From JAHEEL01 sp963700375 (GTDB lineage Bacteria > Actinomycetota > Acidimicrobiia > Spongiisociales > UBA5794): a stretch of 64,000 nucleotides of DNA. The notes below the pieces were generated by a model that saw only the letters and a list, made by a program, of their open reading frames with translations, made no database searches and was not told where the DNA came from. Made by a program: the position numbers and the translations under genes. Positions 14,652 to 22,271 of the stretch are shown in pieces. The stretch spans positions 1 through 64,000 of the forward strand of contig CAVOXF010000002.1 of assembly GCA_963700375.1 (NCBI GenBank), in the 5' to 3' direction. How positions within the stretch are numbered: position 1 is the first letter of the stretch; every line of letters starts with the position of its first letter.

Positions 14652-15193
14652 TCGATCCGCTTCCGGTCGACCTGCCGGACGGAGCCTCCTGGTACCGCGT
14701 CGCCGACGCCTCCTGGGATGATCCCCTCGACCCTTCATTCGCTCAGCAGCACGGGGGCCGGTGGAATCCCCCAGGTTCGTTCCCGACCCTGTACCTGAAT
14801 GGCGACGTGTCCACCGCCCGGATTCAGGTCGAGCGAATGCTCGACGGGTATCCGGCTGATCCCGAAGACCTGGACGCACCATATGTGCTCGTCACCGTGG
14901 CGCTCCCCCGCAGCCAGATCGTCGCCGACGCTGTCAGTGATCAAGGGCTCACGCGCCTCGGGCTCCCGACGGCCTATCCGATCGAAAACGGTGCCGTGGT
15001 TCCTCGGACGACCTGCCAGCCGATCGGCGCCGCCGTCCGCTTGGCCGGCCTTCGTGGCGTCCACGCCCGATCCGCTGCAACCTCTGACGGCTCGGGTCGC
15101 GAACTCGCCTGGTTCCCCGCCCGAGCGTCGTCGCGACCGCGCCGCTTGGCCGACGACCGCCCTTTCACCGACTGGTGGTACGACCGGCGGTAG
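14648..15193 (+). CDS. RES-domain toxin (probable NAD+ phosphorylase/glycohydrolase)
   Basis: The 181-residue protein is a complete RES domain: SWYRVADASW (R17), HGGRWNPPGSFPTLYLN (Y49), ARIQVERML (E62), LGLPTAYP, TCQPIGAAVRLAGLRGV and ELAWFP. Arg, Tyr and Glu at these places match the active-site trio known from Xre-Res toxins such as MbcT, which destroy NAD+. The GTG start overlaps the antitoxin stop as GTGA, the usual coupling of these pairs. All visible active-site residues remain although the antitoxin frame is broken, which is unexpected for a live toxin. Confidence 0.85.
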   Translation: MIDPLPVDLPDGASWYRVADASWDDPLDPSFAQQHGGRWNPPGSFPTLYLNGDVSTARIQVERMLDGYPADPEDLDAPYVLVTVALPRSQIVADAVSDQGLTRLGLPTAYPIENGAVVPRTTCQPIGAAVRLAGLRGVHARSAATSDGSGRELAWFPARASSRPRRLADDRPFTDWWYDRR

Positions 15194-15209
15194 GGCGACC
15201 GGCGGCTTT

Positions 15210-15977
15210 CTACAGCCGCTCCCTCAACCATGCGATATCCGCCGCATGGTCCTCCGCCTCACCCGGTGTCTCTGCGACAACGGGGGCGCCGGCGGCACGG
15301 ATGACGCCCACGAGGAGGTCTTCCGGGATCTCGCCCCGGCCGAGGTTCGCGTGACGGTCGCGGTGGCTGTCGAACGGGTCCCGGGAGTCGTTGCCGTGCA
15401 CCAGTGCAATCAAGCCCGTGTGGCGGGTGATGCGGTCAACGGCCGTCTCGAGGTCGGCCCCGGCAGCCCACGTGTGGCAGGTGTCGAGGCACACCCCGAC
15501 GTTGAAGTCGCCGATCGCGGCCCACAGAGGTCCGTAGTTGTCGATGTTCTGCATCACGGTGTTGCCGCTGCCCGCGGTGTTCTCGACGAGTACCGGTACG
15601 GTGACTTCGAACGAGTCGAGGGCCTTGAACCAGCGCTCGAATCCGACCTCGAGGTCTTCGTCGGCCCCAACGCTTCCGCCGTGGACGATCACACCCTTGG
15701 CCCCGATCAACCCGGCCGCCTCGACGGTCTGGGCCAGCACCTTGCGCGACGGGATACGAACCCGGTTGTTGGGCGACGCCAGATTGATGAGGTAGGGGGC
15801 GTGCACGTAGAAGTCGATCGGGGACGCCCTCAGATCCTCGGCATCGGGACGCTGGACGGGCTTCTTCCAGGACTGCGGGTTCGAGATGAAGATCTGGACC
15901 ACGTCGGCTCCACGGGCCTCCGCCTCTTCGAGCGGGTTCGCCGCCGGAACATGGGCTCCGATCTTCAGGTCAGTCAT
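15210..15977 (-). CDS. nfo: deoxyribonuclease IV (endonuclease IV, AP endonuclease)
   Basis: This zinc-dependent enzyme cuts DNA 5' of abasic sites in base-excision repair. The TIM-barrel motifs are IGAHVPAANPL, YVHAPYLINLASPN, GVIVHGGS, VLVENTAGSGNT, VCLDTCHTWAAGAD, LVHGNDSRDPFDSHRDRHAN and GRGEI; the His, Glu and Asp metal ligands are present. The 255 residues fit a compact family member. Its ATG lies eight bases inside the end of the upstream membrane-protein gene, so the three genes pyrE - membrane protein - nfo form an overlapping operon. Confidence 0.93.
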   Translation of the reverse strand: MTDLKIGAHVPAANPLEEAEARGADVVQIFISNPQSWKKPVQRPDAEDLRASPIDFYVHAPYLINLASPNNRVRIPSRKVLAQTVEAAGLIGAKGVIVHGGSVGADEDLEVGFERWFKALDSFEVTVPVLVENTAGSGNTVMQNIDNYGPLWAAIGDFNVGVCLDTCHTWAAGADLETAVDRITRHTGLIALVHGNDSRDPFDSHRDRHANLGRGEIPEDLLVGVIRAAGAPVVAETPGEAEDHAADIAWLRERL

Positions 15978-16716
15978 CTGCGGTCTCCTCGGGCTCGTGT
16001 GGGGGGTCGGGAGCTTCCTCCGGTGCTTTCTCCGGATCGGCGGTCACCGATTCGACCGTGGCCGGGTCAAGCATCGTCTCGTCGGTTTCGACTACCCCGG
16101 GAACCCCTGCCTCGAACACTGCCGGTGGGGGTGGTGCCGGCGCCGCCAGGACGGCGTGCGGAAAGTGATGAGCGTGCTCCATCGCGATCTCGGCGTGGAT
16201 GACGACTTCCCCGATCTGGGTCTCCCATCCGTCGGCCTCGATCACCAGTCGGTTCCCGTCCCACACGGCACCCCACGGCTCCGCGGGGAGGCCGCCGGGG
16301 TCGGTCACGTCGACCACCAGCACGTCGCGGTCGTAGCCGCCGTCCGGGTCCGGAACTGCAGCCGACGAGACGGAGGAGATGGCGCTCCACGGAACGAAGA
16401 CTGGCTCTTCTCCGGGAGGGCCGAGGGTGAGGACCACACCATCCTCGCGCAGAACGAGCACGGGCGACCTGCGAATGAGCGCGGTGACGGCGTAGCCGAA
16501 CAGGCCGGCGCCGCTGACGATCATGAACGCACCCCATACGTAGTCCGCCCGCCGCTGACTTCTCCCCTTCGACGTGATCTCGTCGTTGTAGGTGTCTGGT
16601 GGCGTCGAGAGCCAGTGGCCCCACATCGCGTCAACGGCACCGATCATGAGAAACAGCCCGACCAAACCGAACAGGAAGAGACGGACCGGAGAGCGGTCGA
16701 CGCGCAGCAGGGTCAT
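15970..16716 (-). CDS. two-TM membrane protein with PH-like domain, unknown function
   Basis: The 248-residue protein has two membrane helices (about residues 11-28 and 60-82) around a short polar loop. A soluble part follows with LVLREDGVVLTLG...VPWSAISSV...RLVIEADGW, a beta-rich pattern like bacterial PH domains. The tail is rich in Pro, Glu and Asp. It overlaps pyrE by four bases (ATGA) and nfo by eight, so it is translated with both. No function can be named. Confidence 0.7.
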   Translation of the reverse strand: MTLLRVDRSPVRLFLFGLVGLFLMIGAVDAMWGHWLSTPPDTYNDEITSKGRSQRRADYVWGAFMIVSGAGLFGYAVTALIRRSPVLVLREDGVVLTLGPPGEEPVFVPWSAISSVSSAAVPDPDGGYDRDVLVVDVTDPGGLPAEPWGAVWDGNRLVIEADGWETQIGEVVIHAEIAMEHAHHFPHAVLAAPAPPPPAVFEAGVPGVVETDETMLDPATVESVTADPEKAPEEAPDPPHEPEETADD

Positions 16717-17273
16717 TCGGTCACTCCAAGATCAGCGGGTGTCACGAGCGAAACATAGGGGATACCGATCGCTTCGACGTTCGCCGCGGCCGCGCCGGCG
16801 CTGCGATCAACGAGCGTGATGACCTGGGCAATGCGAATGCCGGCATCCGCCAACGCTTCGATGGCCTCGAACATGGCCGCTCCCGTTGTGGTGGTGTCTT
16901 CGAGCACCGCAACCACGTCATCGTCTCCCACCGGGCCGACGAGGCGTCCGCCGACCCCGTGATCCTTCGCTTCCTTTCGGACTGAGAACGCACGGAGCGG
17001 CCGTCCGTTCGCCGCCGATGCGATCGCCGTTGCGACCGCTATCGGGTCCGCTCCCATCGTCAGACCGCCGACCGCCGTGACCTCCGGATCGAGGACTTCG
17101 ACGACCGCCTCTCCAACGAGAACGGCGCCATCACCATCGAAGGTCGTCTGGCGTGCGTCGATGTACCACTCGGAGGTTGCACCGGAGCGCAGGGTGAACG
17201 GTCCGTCGGTACGGACGGCGTATTCACGCAGATGAGCCACCAGACGCTGTTTGGGGTTGAATTCGGGGTTCAA
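16713..17273 (-). CDS. pyrE: orotate phosphoribosyltransferase
   Basis: PyrE joins orotate and PRPP to make OMP in pyrimidine synthesis. The 186-residue protein shows FTLRSGATSEWYIDARQTT, GGLTMGADPIAVATA, the catalytic-loop RKEAKDHGVGGRLVG and the PRPP motif VVAVLEDTTTTGAA. The best start in frame is a TTG at 17273; no ATG lies upstream before a stop and the ribosome site is weak, so a GTG at 17240 is possible. It heads the pyrE - membrane protein - nfo operon. Confidence 0.93.
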   Translation of the reverse strand: MNPEFNPKQRLVAHLREYAVRTDGPFTLRSGATSEWYIDARQTTFDGDGAVLVGEAVVEVLDPEVTAVGGLTMGADPIAVATAIASAANGRPLRAFSVRKEAKDHGVGGRLVGPVGDDDVVAVLEDTTTTGAAMFEAIEALADAGIRIAQVITLVDRSAGAAAANVEAIGIPYVSLVTPADLGVTE

Positions 17274-17360
17274 GAGAAATCCAGAAAAGTACTCAAGGAA
17301 TGCTCGGGTCCGACCGATACGTTACTCAGACAGGATGCCTTCCAACCTCCCGTCTAAGCC

Positions 17361-17395
17361 CGAACCGAGGCCGCCGCAAGGCGGCCTTCGGTTCG
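17361..17395. other. long stem-loop between pyrE and the hydrolase gene
   Basis: CGAACCGAGGCCGCC, the loop GCAA and GGCGGCCTTCGGTTCG form a 15-bp stem with one bulged base. It lies in the 219-bp gap between divergent genes, where no terminator is expected. It could be a leader structure of the downstream hydrolase gene or the relic of a lost convergent gene. I see nothing else in this gap. Confidence 0.5.
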
Positions 17396-17492
17396 CCCGG
17401 AGCCGGTTTTGTAGTGACACCAAGGGTTCCGGGGGGGTTGCCGGGTCGAAAGAACTCAACCTGGCTCTCGTGTCCTTGGCTATCGTCACGCC

Positions 17493-18368
17493 ATGATCTC
17501 TGTCGCGTTTCCGTATGAATCCCGCTTCGTCGACGTTCTCGGCTCCCGCATGCACTACGTGGAGCAGGGCACCGGTGACCCCATCCTCTTCCTTCACGGG
17601 AACCCCACATCGAGCTACCTGTGGCGCAACATCATCCCCTACGCAGCGCCGCACGGGCGCGCGATCGCGGTCGACCTCATCGGCATGGGTCTATCGGGGA
17701 AGCCCGACCTCGACTATCGATTCTTCGACCACGCCGACTATCTCAACGGGTTCGTCGACGCGCTCGGACTGCGCGACCTCACCCTCGTCGTCCACGATTG
17801 GGGATCTGGCCTTGGGTTCAACTACGCCGAGCAACACCCCGAACAAGTGAAACGGATCGCGTTCATGGAGGCCATCGTCGAAACCTCGAGGTGGAAGGAC
17901 GCCCCGCTGCCTGTGGCCTGGCTGTTCAAGCGATTTCGCGACCCGGTGAAGGGCCACCGCATGAACGGGGAGAAGAACTTCTTCGTGAAGCGGTTGCTCC
18001 CGATGATGGTGGTACGCCGTCTGACGCCGGCGGAGAAGGCGGAGTACGCGGCGCCGTTTCCCGACGTCGCGAGCCGCAAGCCCGTGGAGCAGTGGCCGAG
18101 GGAGATCCCGTTCGACGATGAACCCGCCGACGTCGCCGTAGTCGTCAACGCATACAACGCATGGCTCCGACAATCCCGTATCCCAAAGCTTCTTCTGTGG
18201 GCGAAGCCGGGGATGATCATACGCGGGGAGAAGGCTGCCCGGCGGGTGGCTCTGATGTTCCCGAACACCGAGTCGGTGTTCGTCGGGAAGGGCCGTCACT
18301 ACATTCAGGAAGATCAGCCGGACGCGATCGGCGAGGCGCTGTCCGAATGGCTCGGCCGGACAGGCTGA
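17493..18368 (+). CDS. haloalkane-dehalogenase-like alpha/beta hydrolase
   Basis: The 291-residue alpha/beta hydrolase carries the full pattern of subfamily II haloalkane dehalogenases: HGNPTSSYLWRNIIP with the halide-binding Asn, the nucleophile elbow VVHDWGSGLGF (Asp followed by halide-binding Trp), a Glu in the FMEAIVE strand as catalytic acid, and GKGRHYIQEDQPD with the catalytic His. Family enzymes hydrolyse carbon-halogen bonds to alcohols. The natural substrate is unknown. The ATG at 17493 has no strong ribosome site. The histidine phosphatase follows after 22 bp and may be co-transcribed. Confidence 0.88.
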   Translation: MISVAFPYESRFVDVLGSRMHYVEQGTGDPILFLHGNPTSSYLWRNIIPYAAPHGRAIAVDLIGMGLSGKPDLDYRFFDHADYLNGFVDALGLRDLTLVVHDWGSGLGFNYAEQHPEQVKRIAFMEAIVETSRWKDAPLPVAWLFKRFRDPVKGHRMNGEKNFFVKRLLPMMVVRRLTPAEKAEYAAPFPDVASRKPVEQWPREIPFDDEPADVAVVVNAYNAWLRQSRIPKLLLWAKPGMIIRGEKAARRVALMFPNTESVFVGKGRHYIQEDQPDAIGEALSEWLGRTG

Positions 18369-18390
18369 CATCCCTCCTATCGTCGGCTGC

Positions 18391-19089
18391 ATGGAACTCA
18401 TCTTCATCCGGCACGGCGAACCGGACTGGACCGGCGACGAATCGACGCTCCACGACCCTCCGTTGACGGCGCGTGGCCGTCGACAGGCCGAACTCACCGC
18501 GGAACGAATCGCTACCGAACGCGACGTCCCGACGGACCTCGTCGTCTCCCCCGCCCTTCGATCACAGGAGACCGCCGGACCACTCGCGGATCGGACGGGA
18601 CTCACGATTCACACCGTCGACGATCTCCTCGAGTTGGGGATGCCGAGTCGGGCAGGTCTCACCGAGGAGGAAGGTCAACAACTCCAGGACGACTCCTTCA
18701 ACCGGCCACCGTCGCAGTGGTGGGATGGCCTCGATGGCGGCGAGTCCTTCGGGCATTTTCATGATCGCGTCATTGGAGCCCTGCTGGAGGTCCTCGACGA
18801 CCGTGGCATCCGGTCGGACATGGACCACGAACGCCTGTGGTCGATTGACGACCCAGACCGGCGCATCGTGATCGTCGCGCATGGCGGCACCAACGGCGTC
18901 TCGATCGGGTCCCTGCTCGGTGCTGCACCGACACCGTGGGAGTGGCGCCGATTCACGTCGAATCACGCCTCCATCACCCGTCTCCGATCGATGGAGTTCT
19001 CGGGTGGGTTTGTCTGGGCGCTCAGGGTCTTCAACGACCAGGAGCACCTACCCGTCGATCTCAGGACTCGGAAACGCTACTTGCCGTAG
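18391..19089 (+). CDS. histidine phosphatase (phosphoglycerate-mutase-like) family protein
   Basis: The 232-residue protein begins MELIFIRHGEPDW, the RHG active-site motif with the phosphorylated His. LVVSPALRSQETA supplies the second Arg, and IVIVAHGGTNGVSIG the second His. It should remove phosphate from small molecules or proteins. The substrate is not predictable. Its last 13 bases overlap the 3' end of the convergent uppS. Confidence 0.88.
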   Translation: MELIFIRHGEPDWTGDESTLHDPPLTARGRRQAELTAERIATERDVPTDLVVSPALRSQETAGPLADRTGLTIHTVDDLLELGMPSRAGLTEEEGQQLQDDSFNRPPSQWWDGLDGGESFGHFHDRVIGALLEVLDDRGIRSDMDHERLWSIDDPDRRIVIVAHGGTNGVSIGSLLGAAPTPWEWRRFTSNHASITRLRSMEFSGGFVWALRVFNDQEHLPVDLRTRKRYLP

Positions 19090-19853
19090 CGGCGGGTTCT
19101 CCTGGTGAAATCGCGCAGGGCGCGCAGGAAGTCGATGTGGCGGAACGCCGGCCAGTAGACGTCGAAGAACGCGTACTCGGCATACGCCGCTTGCCATAGG
19201 AGGAACCCGGAGAGGCGCGCCTCGCCCGACGTGCGGATCACGAGATCCGGGTCGGGCAGATCGGCCGTATACAGATTCGCGGCGATGCCCTCCGCATCGA
19301 TCCGGTCGGTGATGTCGTCCGTGCCGTCGGCCACCAGTTTTGCGACGAGGTCCTTCACGGCGTCAACGATCTCCTGCCGGCCACCGTACGCCAGGGCAAT
19401 CGTCACTCGCCGGTCGCCGTACGGCATCCGTTCTTCGAGGCGCTTCGCCGACTTCTGGAGATCCGGCGGGAGCAGGTCGAGGCTTCCGATGAACCGCACC
19501 CTGACGTTCGCGCCGCTGAGCGCGTTCGGAATCTCTTCGAAGAGCTCCATGAGCACTTCGTAGTACGGGTTCAGTTCCTCGTCCGGCCGAGCGAGGTTCT
19601 CCTTCGAGAGCAGCCAGCACGTGACGGCCGGGACTTCCAGGTCGTCGGACCAGTGGAGAAACTCGACGAACTTCGTCATCCCGACGCGGTACGACGCCTG
19701 GTAGTCGGGGAGGCCTTCGCTGCGGGCATACCGGCGGTGACCATCGTGAATGACCCCGATGTGCCGCGGAAGCCGTTCCCGATCGAGGGTCGCGAGCAAC
19801 CGGTTCTCGTAGAACCGGTAGAGCGGACGGGTCGCAGCCTCACGAACTCCCAT
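19077..19853 (-). CDS. uppS: (2Z)-isoprenyl diphosphate synthase, UppS/Rv1086-like
   Basis: This cis-prenyltransferase condenses isopentenyl diphosphate onto an allylic primer for cell-wall lipid carriers. Motifs are HIGVIHDGHRRYARSEG (about 31-47), VPAVTCWLLSKENLARPDEEL, TIALAYGGRQEIVDAV, PDPDLVIRTSGEARLSGFLLWQ and the C-terminal EYAFFDVYWPAFRHIDFLRAL. The first motif is unusual: the usual MDGN(G/R)RWA reads HDGHRRYA, so the conserved Asn is His. Full-length UppS and the shorter-chain Rv1086 type cannot be told apart here. A GTG nine bases upstream (19862) with GAGGCGG in front is an alternative start. Confidence 0.88.
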   Translation of the reverse strand: MGVREAATRPLYRFYENRLLATLDRERLPRHIGVIHDGHRRYARSEGLPDYQASYRVGMTKFVEFLHWSDDLEVPAVTCWLLSKENLARPDEELNPYYEVLMELFEEIPNALSGANVRVRFIGSLDLLPPDLQKSAKRLEERMPYGDRRVTIALAYGGRQEIVDAVKDLVAKLVADGTDDITDRIDAEGIAANLYTADLPDPDLVIRTSGEARLSGFLLWQAAYAEYAFFDVYWPAFRHIDFLRALRDFTRRTRRYGK

Positions 19854-19943
19854 GTGGCTCACATGGTAGGGCCGCCTCGTCGCTGCACACTCGGACACCG
19901 TCCGTGGCAAGATGTGACCCCGTGATGGAGAGGAGGCCGAACC

Positions 19944-20342
19944 GTGGCCATGTCCGAAGAGCACAAGGCGGCGCTTGCTCAGGGTCGTCGGGAATCGAAG
20001 GCGATCAAGGCCTACCTGGTGGCGATCTCGATCCCCAAGCGGCGCGGTCGACCCACAACCCCCGAGGCCCTCGAAGCGAAGATCGCGACCCTCGACCGAC
20101 GCATCCGAGAGGAGACGGACGTCCTGGCGCGGGTCGACCTGTACCAGGCGCGCATCGAGGCGCAGGAGGCCCTCGACAACATCGGGGCCGTGGTCGACAT
20201 CGAGGCGCTCGAGGCGGGGTTCGTCGAGTGCGCCAACTCCTACTCCCTGCGCAAGGGCATCACGTGGCCCGCATGGCGTGAGGCCGGTGTATCGGCAGAG
20301 GTCCTGAAGGCGGCCGGGGTGAAGCGCACCCGCAAGGACTAG
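19944..20342 (+). CDS. conserved hypothetical actinobacterial protein
   Basis: The 132-residue soluble protein has a basic N-terminus (RRESKAIKAYLVAISIPKRRG), an amphipathic helical middle (LEAKIATLDRRIREETDVLARVDL, read in two parts) and a C-terminal segment CANSYSLRKGITWPAWREAGV. It looks DNA- or RNA-associated by charge and small helices, but I know no function. The GTG has GGAGG seven bases upstream. It is divergent from uppS. Confidence 0.7.
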   Translation: MAMSEEHKAALAQGRRESKAIKAYLVAISIPKRRGRPTTPEALEAKIATLDRRIREETDVLARVDLYQARIEAQEALDNIGAVVDIEALEAGFVECANSYSLRKGITWPAWREAGVSAEVLKAAGVKRTRKD

Positions 20343-20450
20343 CCGGACCCGACCGGACTTCTCGAACTCGGCTCTGATCGACGGCGGGAGTACTCGTCGT
20401 CGTACCGTCAAGGCTGTTGTATTGCCCGATTTGATCGTTACCCTGAAGAC

Positions 20451-21125
20451 ATGAGCCTCCCCGTCCCCCGGTGGACCCTTGGGAAGATGCAGAACCCCGT
20501 GCGCGGGTTCCTCCACGGCACCGCTGCAGCTGCCGGTCTCGTCGGAACCATATTCCTTCTCTTCCATGCTCCGAACTGGCCGGTGCGCTTCACGGTGCTG
20601 GTCTTCGGCCTCGCCATGATGGCGCTCTACACCACGAGTTCTCTCTACCACTCGATCCCCTGGCGTGATCGCTGGAAGAAGCGGATGCAGCGGATCGATC
20701 ATTCGATGATCTACGTCCTGATCGCCGGCACCTACACCCCGGTTGCCGCGATCGTCCTCGACCCGCCGTGGAACTGGATCGTCCTCTCCATGGTGTGGGC
20801 GATCACGATCGGCGGCGTGGTGCAGAAGGGTCTGTTCCCGAAGGTGCCAGGATGGATCTCCGTGATGATGTCGACGATCCTCGGATGGCTCGGCGTCTTC
20901 TTCTTCTGGCCGATGATCCAGCGTCTCGGCTGGCTCCCCGTCGGGTTCGTGTTGACCGGCGGCGTGCTCTACACCGTGGGAATGGTCTTCCTCGTCACGA
21001 ACCGGCCGAGGCTGTGGCCACGGGTGTTCTCGTACCACGAGGTGTTCCACATCATGGTGGTCTCCGCAACGTCGCTGCACTTCCTCGTGATCTGGCGGTA
21101 CGTGGTGCCGCTCGCGGCGTCGTAG
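20451..21125 (+). CDS. hemolysin III/PAQR-family membrane protein
   Basis: The 224-residue protein has seven membrane helices and the PAQR motifs: TSSLYHSIPW after helix 2, RIDHSMIYVLIAGTYTP, and YHEVFHIMVVSATSLHF near the end. The conserved Ser, His, Asp and His residues form the proposed metal-dependent hydrolase site of this family. It is commonly annotated as hemolysin III, though its role in most bacteria is lipid-related or unknown. It converges on the RidA locus. Confidence 0.88.
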   Translation: MSLPVPRWTLGKMQNPVRGFLHGTAAAAGLVGTIFLLFHAPNWPVRFTVLVFGLAMMALYTTSSLYHSIPWRDRWKKRMQRIDHSMIYVLIAGTYTPVAAIVLDPPWNWIVLSMVWAITIGGVVQKGLFPKVPGWISVMMSTILGWLGVFFFWPMIQRLGWLPVGFVLTGGVLYTVGMVFLVTNRPRLWPRVFSYHEVFHIMVVSATSLHFLVIWRYVVPLAAS

Positions 21126-21230
21126 GGGCTACGAGCAAGGCTCGCTCCGCGGGCCTCATCTCCATTGGTTCAGGCCCCAGAGCCCCCCGTCCCTCGGCCG
21201 AGCGGACAGAAGAATGGCCCTGCTCGTGGC

Positions 21231-21628
21231 TCACACCGGGGGCAGGTTCTCGACCGCCGCTTCCACCTCGATCTCGACTTTCCACGTTGGATCGAGGAGG
21301 GCGGCCACGACGACCATCGTTGACACCGGTTGCGCTTGGCCGAAGATCTCTTGGTGGGCGCGGCCGATCTCGTCGGCTTCGGTTGGGTCGGTGATGAACA
21401 TTCGGGTGCGGACGACGTCCGCGGTTGTCCCCCGAGTTCTTCGAGTGCCGCGACCGCAATCGTTGCGCATCGCAGCATCTGTTCGAAAGCGGTGACTGCG
21501 ACCGTATCTCCCGGAGCAGGAATCGGAGCTGTACCGGCGATCTCGATCCGGTCTCCGACCCGCACGCCGCGCGCAAATCCGTAGCGCTCTTCGTAGGGCG
21601 ATCCCGAACGTACGGGCGGGCGCCGCAT
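21231..21628 (-). pseudogene. RidA/YjgF-family gene with one frameshift
   Basis: The N-terminal frame from an ATG at 21628 (GAGGAGG in front) gives RYGFARGVRVGDRIEIAGTA and MLRCATIAVAALEELGG. The frame then changes at the five-G run at 21429-21433 (minus strand) and the second frame gives TTADVVRTRMFITDPTEAD, FGQAQPVSTMVVVAALLDP and VEIEVEAAVE. RidA enzymes hydrolyse reactive enamines/imines. One more G in the run restores a continuous 132-residue protein. The missing base is either a homopolymer sequencing error or a real, possibly phase-variable, mutation. Confidence 0.85.
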
Positions 21629-21653
21629 CGTGCCTCCTCGCGGCCGCTGTTCG

Positions 21654-21995
21654 CTAGTCGCGCCCGGGGAGGGTCGGGCCGGGCACCCGGATGAGAAGGA
21701 GACGGCCGTTCTCGTAGCCGCCGTTGTGGAATCCGTACTCCTCACCGGACGCGATATGGACCGTGTCCCCGCGTCCGGCGCGGAACGTCTGCCCGGCGAC
21801 CCGGAACTCGATGTCACCGGCCACGACGACATACATGCGGTGCGTCTTCTCGGATACCCGCGAGGTCCGCTCGGCGCCCATCGGCACCAGGATCTCGGCC
21901 ACCGATCCGATCGAGAAGGCCTCGGGGGACAGTTCCCTGACCACGAAATCGCCGAACTCAAACGGGGTGGCTTCTGCATATCGCTTGTGTTCCAT
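21654..21995 (-). CDS. cupin-domain protein
   Basis: The 113-residue protein is a single small cupin. The first motif region reads SEKTHRMYVVVAGDIEFRV and the second GRGDTVHIASGEEYGFHNGG, giving possible metal ligands (His, Glu, His). It may bind a metal and a small molecule. An ATG six codons upstream is a possible start. The frameshifted RidA gene lies 25 bp downstream on the same strand, so the two probably form an operon. Confidence 0.75.
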   Translation of the reverse strand: MEHKRYAEATPFEFGDFVVRELSPEAFSIGSVAEILVPMGAERTSRVSEKTHRMYVVVAGDIEFRVAGQTFRAGRGDTVHIASGEEYGFHNGGYENGRLLLIRVPGPTLPGRD

Positions 21996-22085
21996 GGGAC
22001 GATGGTAGGCCATCGGAATCGAGGTGTATTCGCGTTTCGGCGTCCGCCCCGGTTTTCTGTCACACTCGCCGGATACGGTGTTCGC

Positions 22086-22244
22086 ATGATCGACATGAAC
22101 CCAACACCAGCCATGACGAACGCAGAGATCGAGGCATGGTTCGGCGCAGCCGGACTCACTGTCAGCGTCGTTGAGCGTTGCCCGGTCCCCACGTGCGACT
22201 CCTGCTCCGGAACACTCACCGACCCGCTCGCCAAGGCAGCCTGA
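22086..22244 (+). CDS. putative 52-residue Cys-containing small protein
   Basis: This short open frame fills the gap between the cupin and argH genes. The predicted product has an amphipathic helix (AEIEAWFGAAGLTV) and the motif ERCPVPTCDSCSG with three Cys that could bind a metal. Codon usage is like the neighbours, but there is no strong ribosome site. I do not recognise a family. Confidence 0.4.
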   Translation: MIDMNPTPAMTNAEIEAWFGAAGLTVSVVERCPVPTCDSCSGTLTDPLAKAA

Positions 22245-22271
22245 CCGGAGCGGATCAGGGGGCCCCTGTCG

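Noticed and set aside
15000..16202. Long plus-strand frames opposite nfo and the membrane protein
   Set aside because: They are complements of well-supported genes and lack protein features.
21125..21170. TCGTAGGGGCTACGA hairpin as an RNA gene
   Set aside because: It is a short stem at the end of the PAQR gene and may only be a weak terminator; no longer structure follows.
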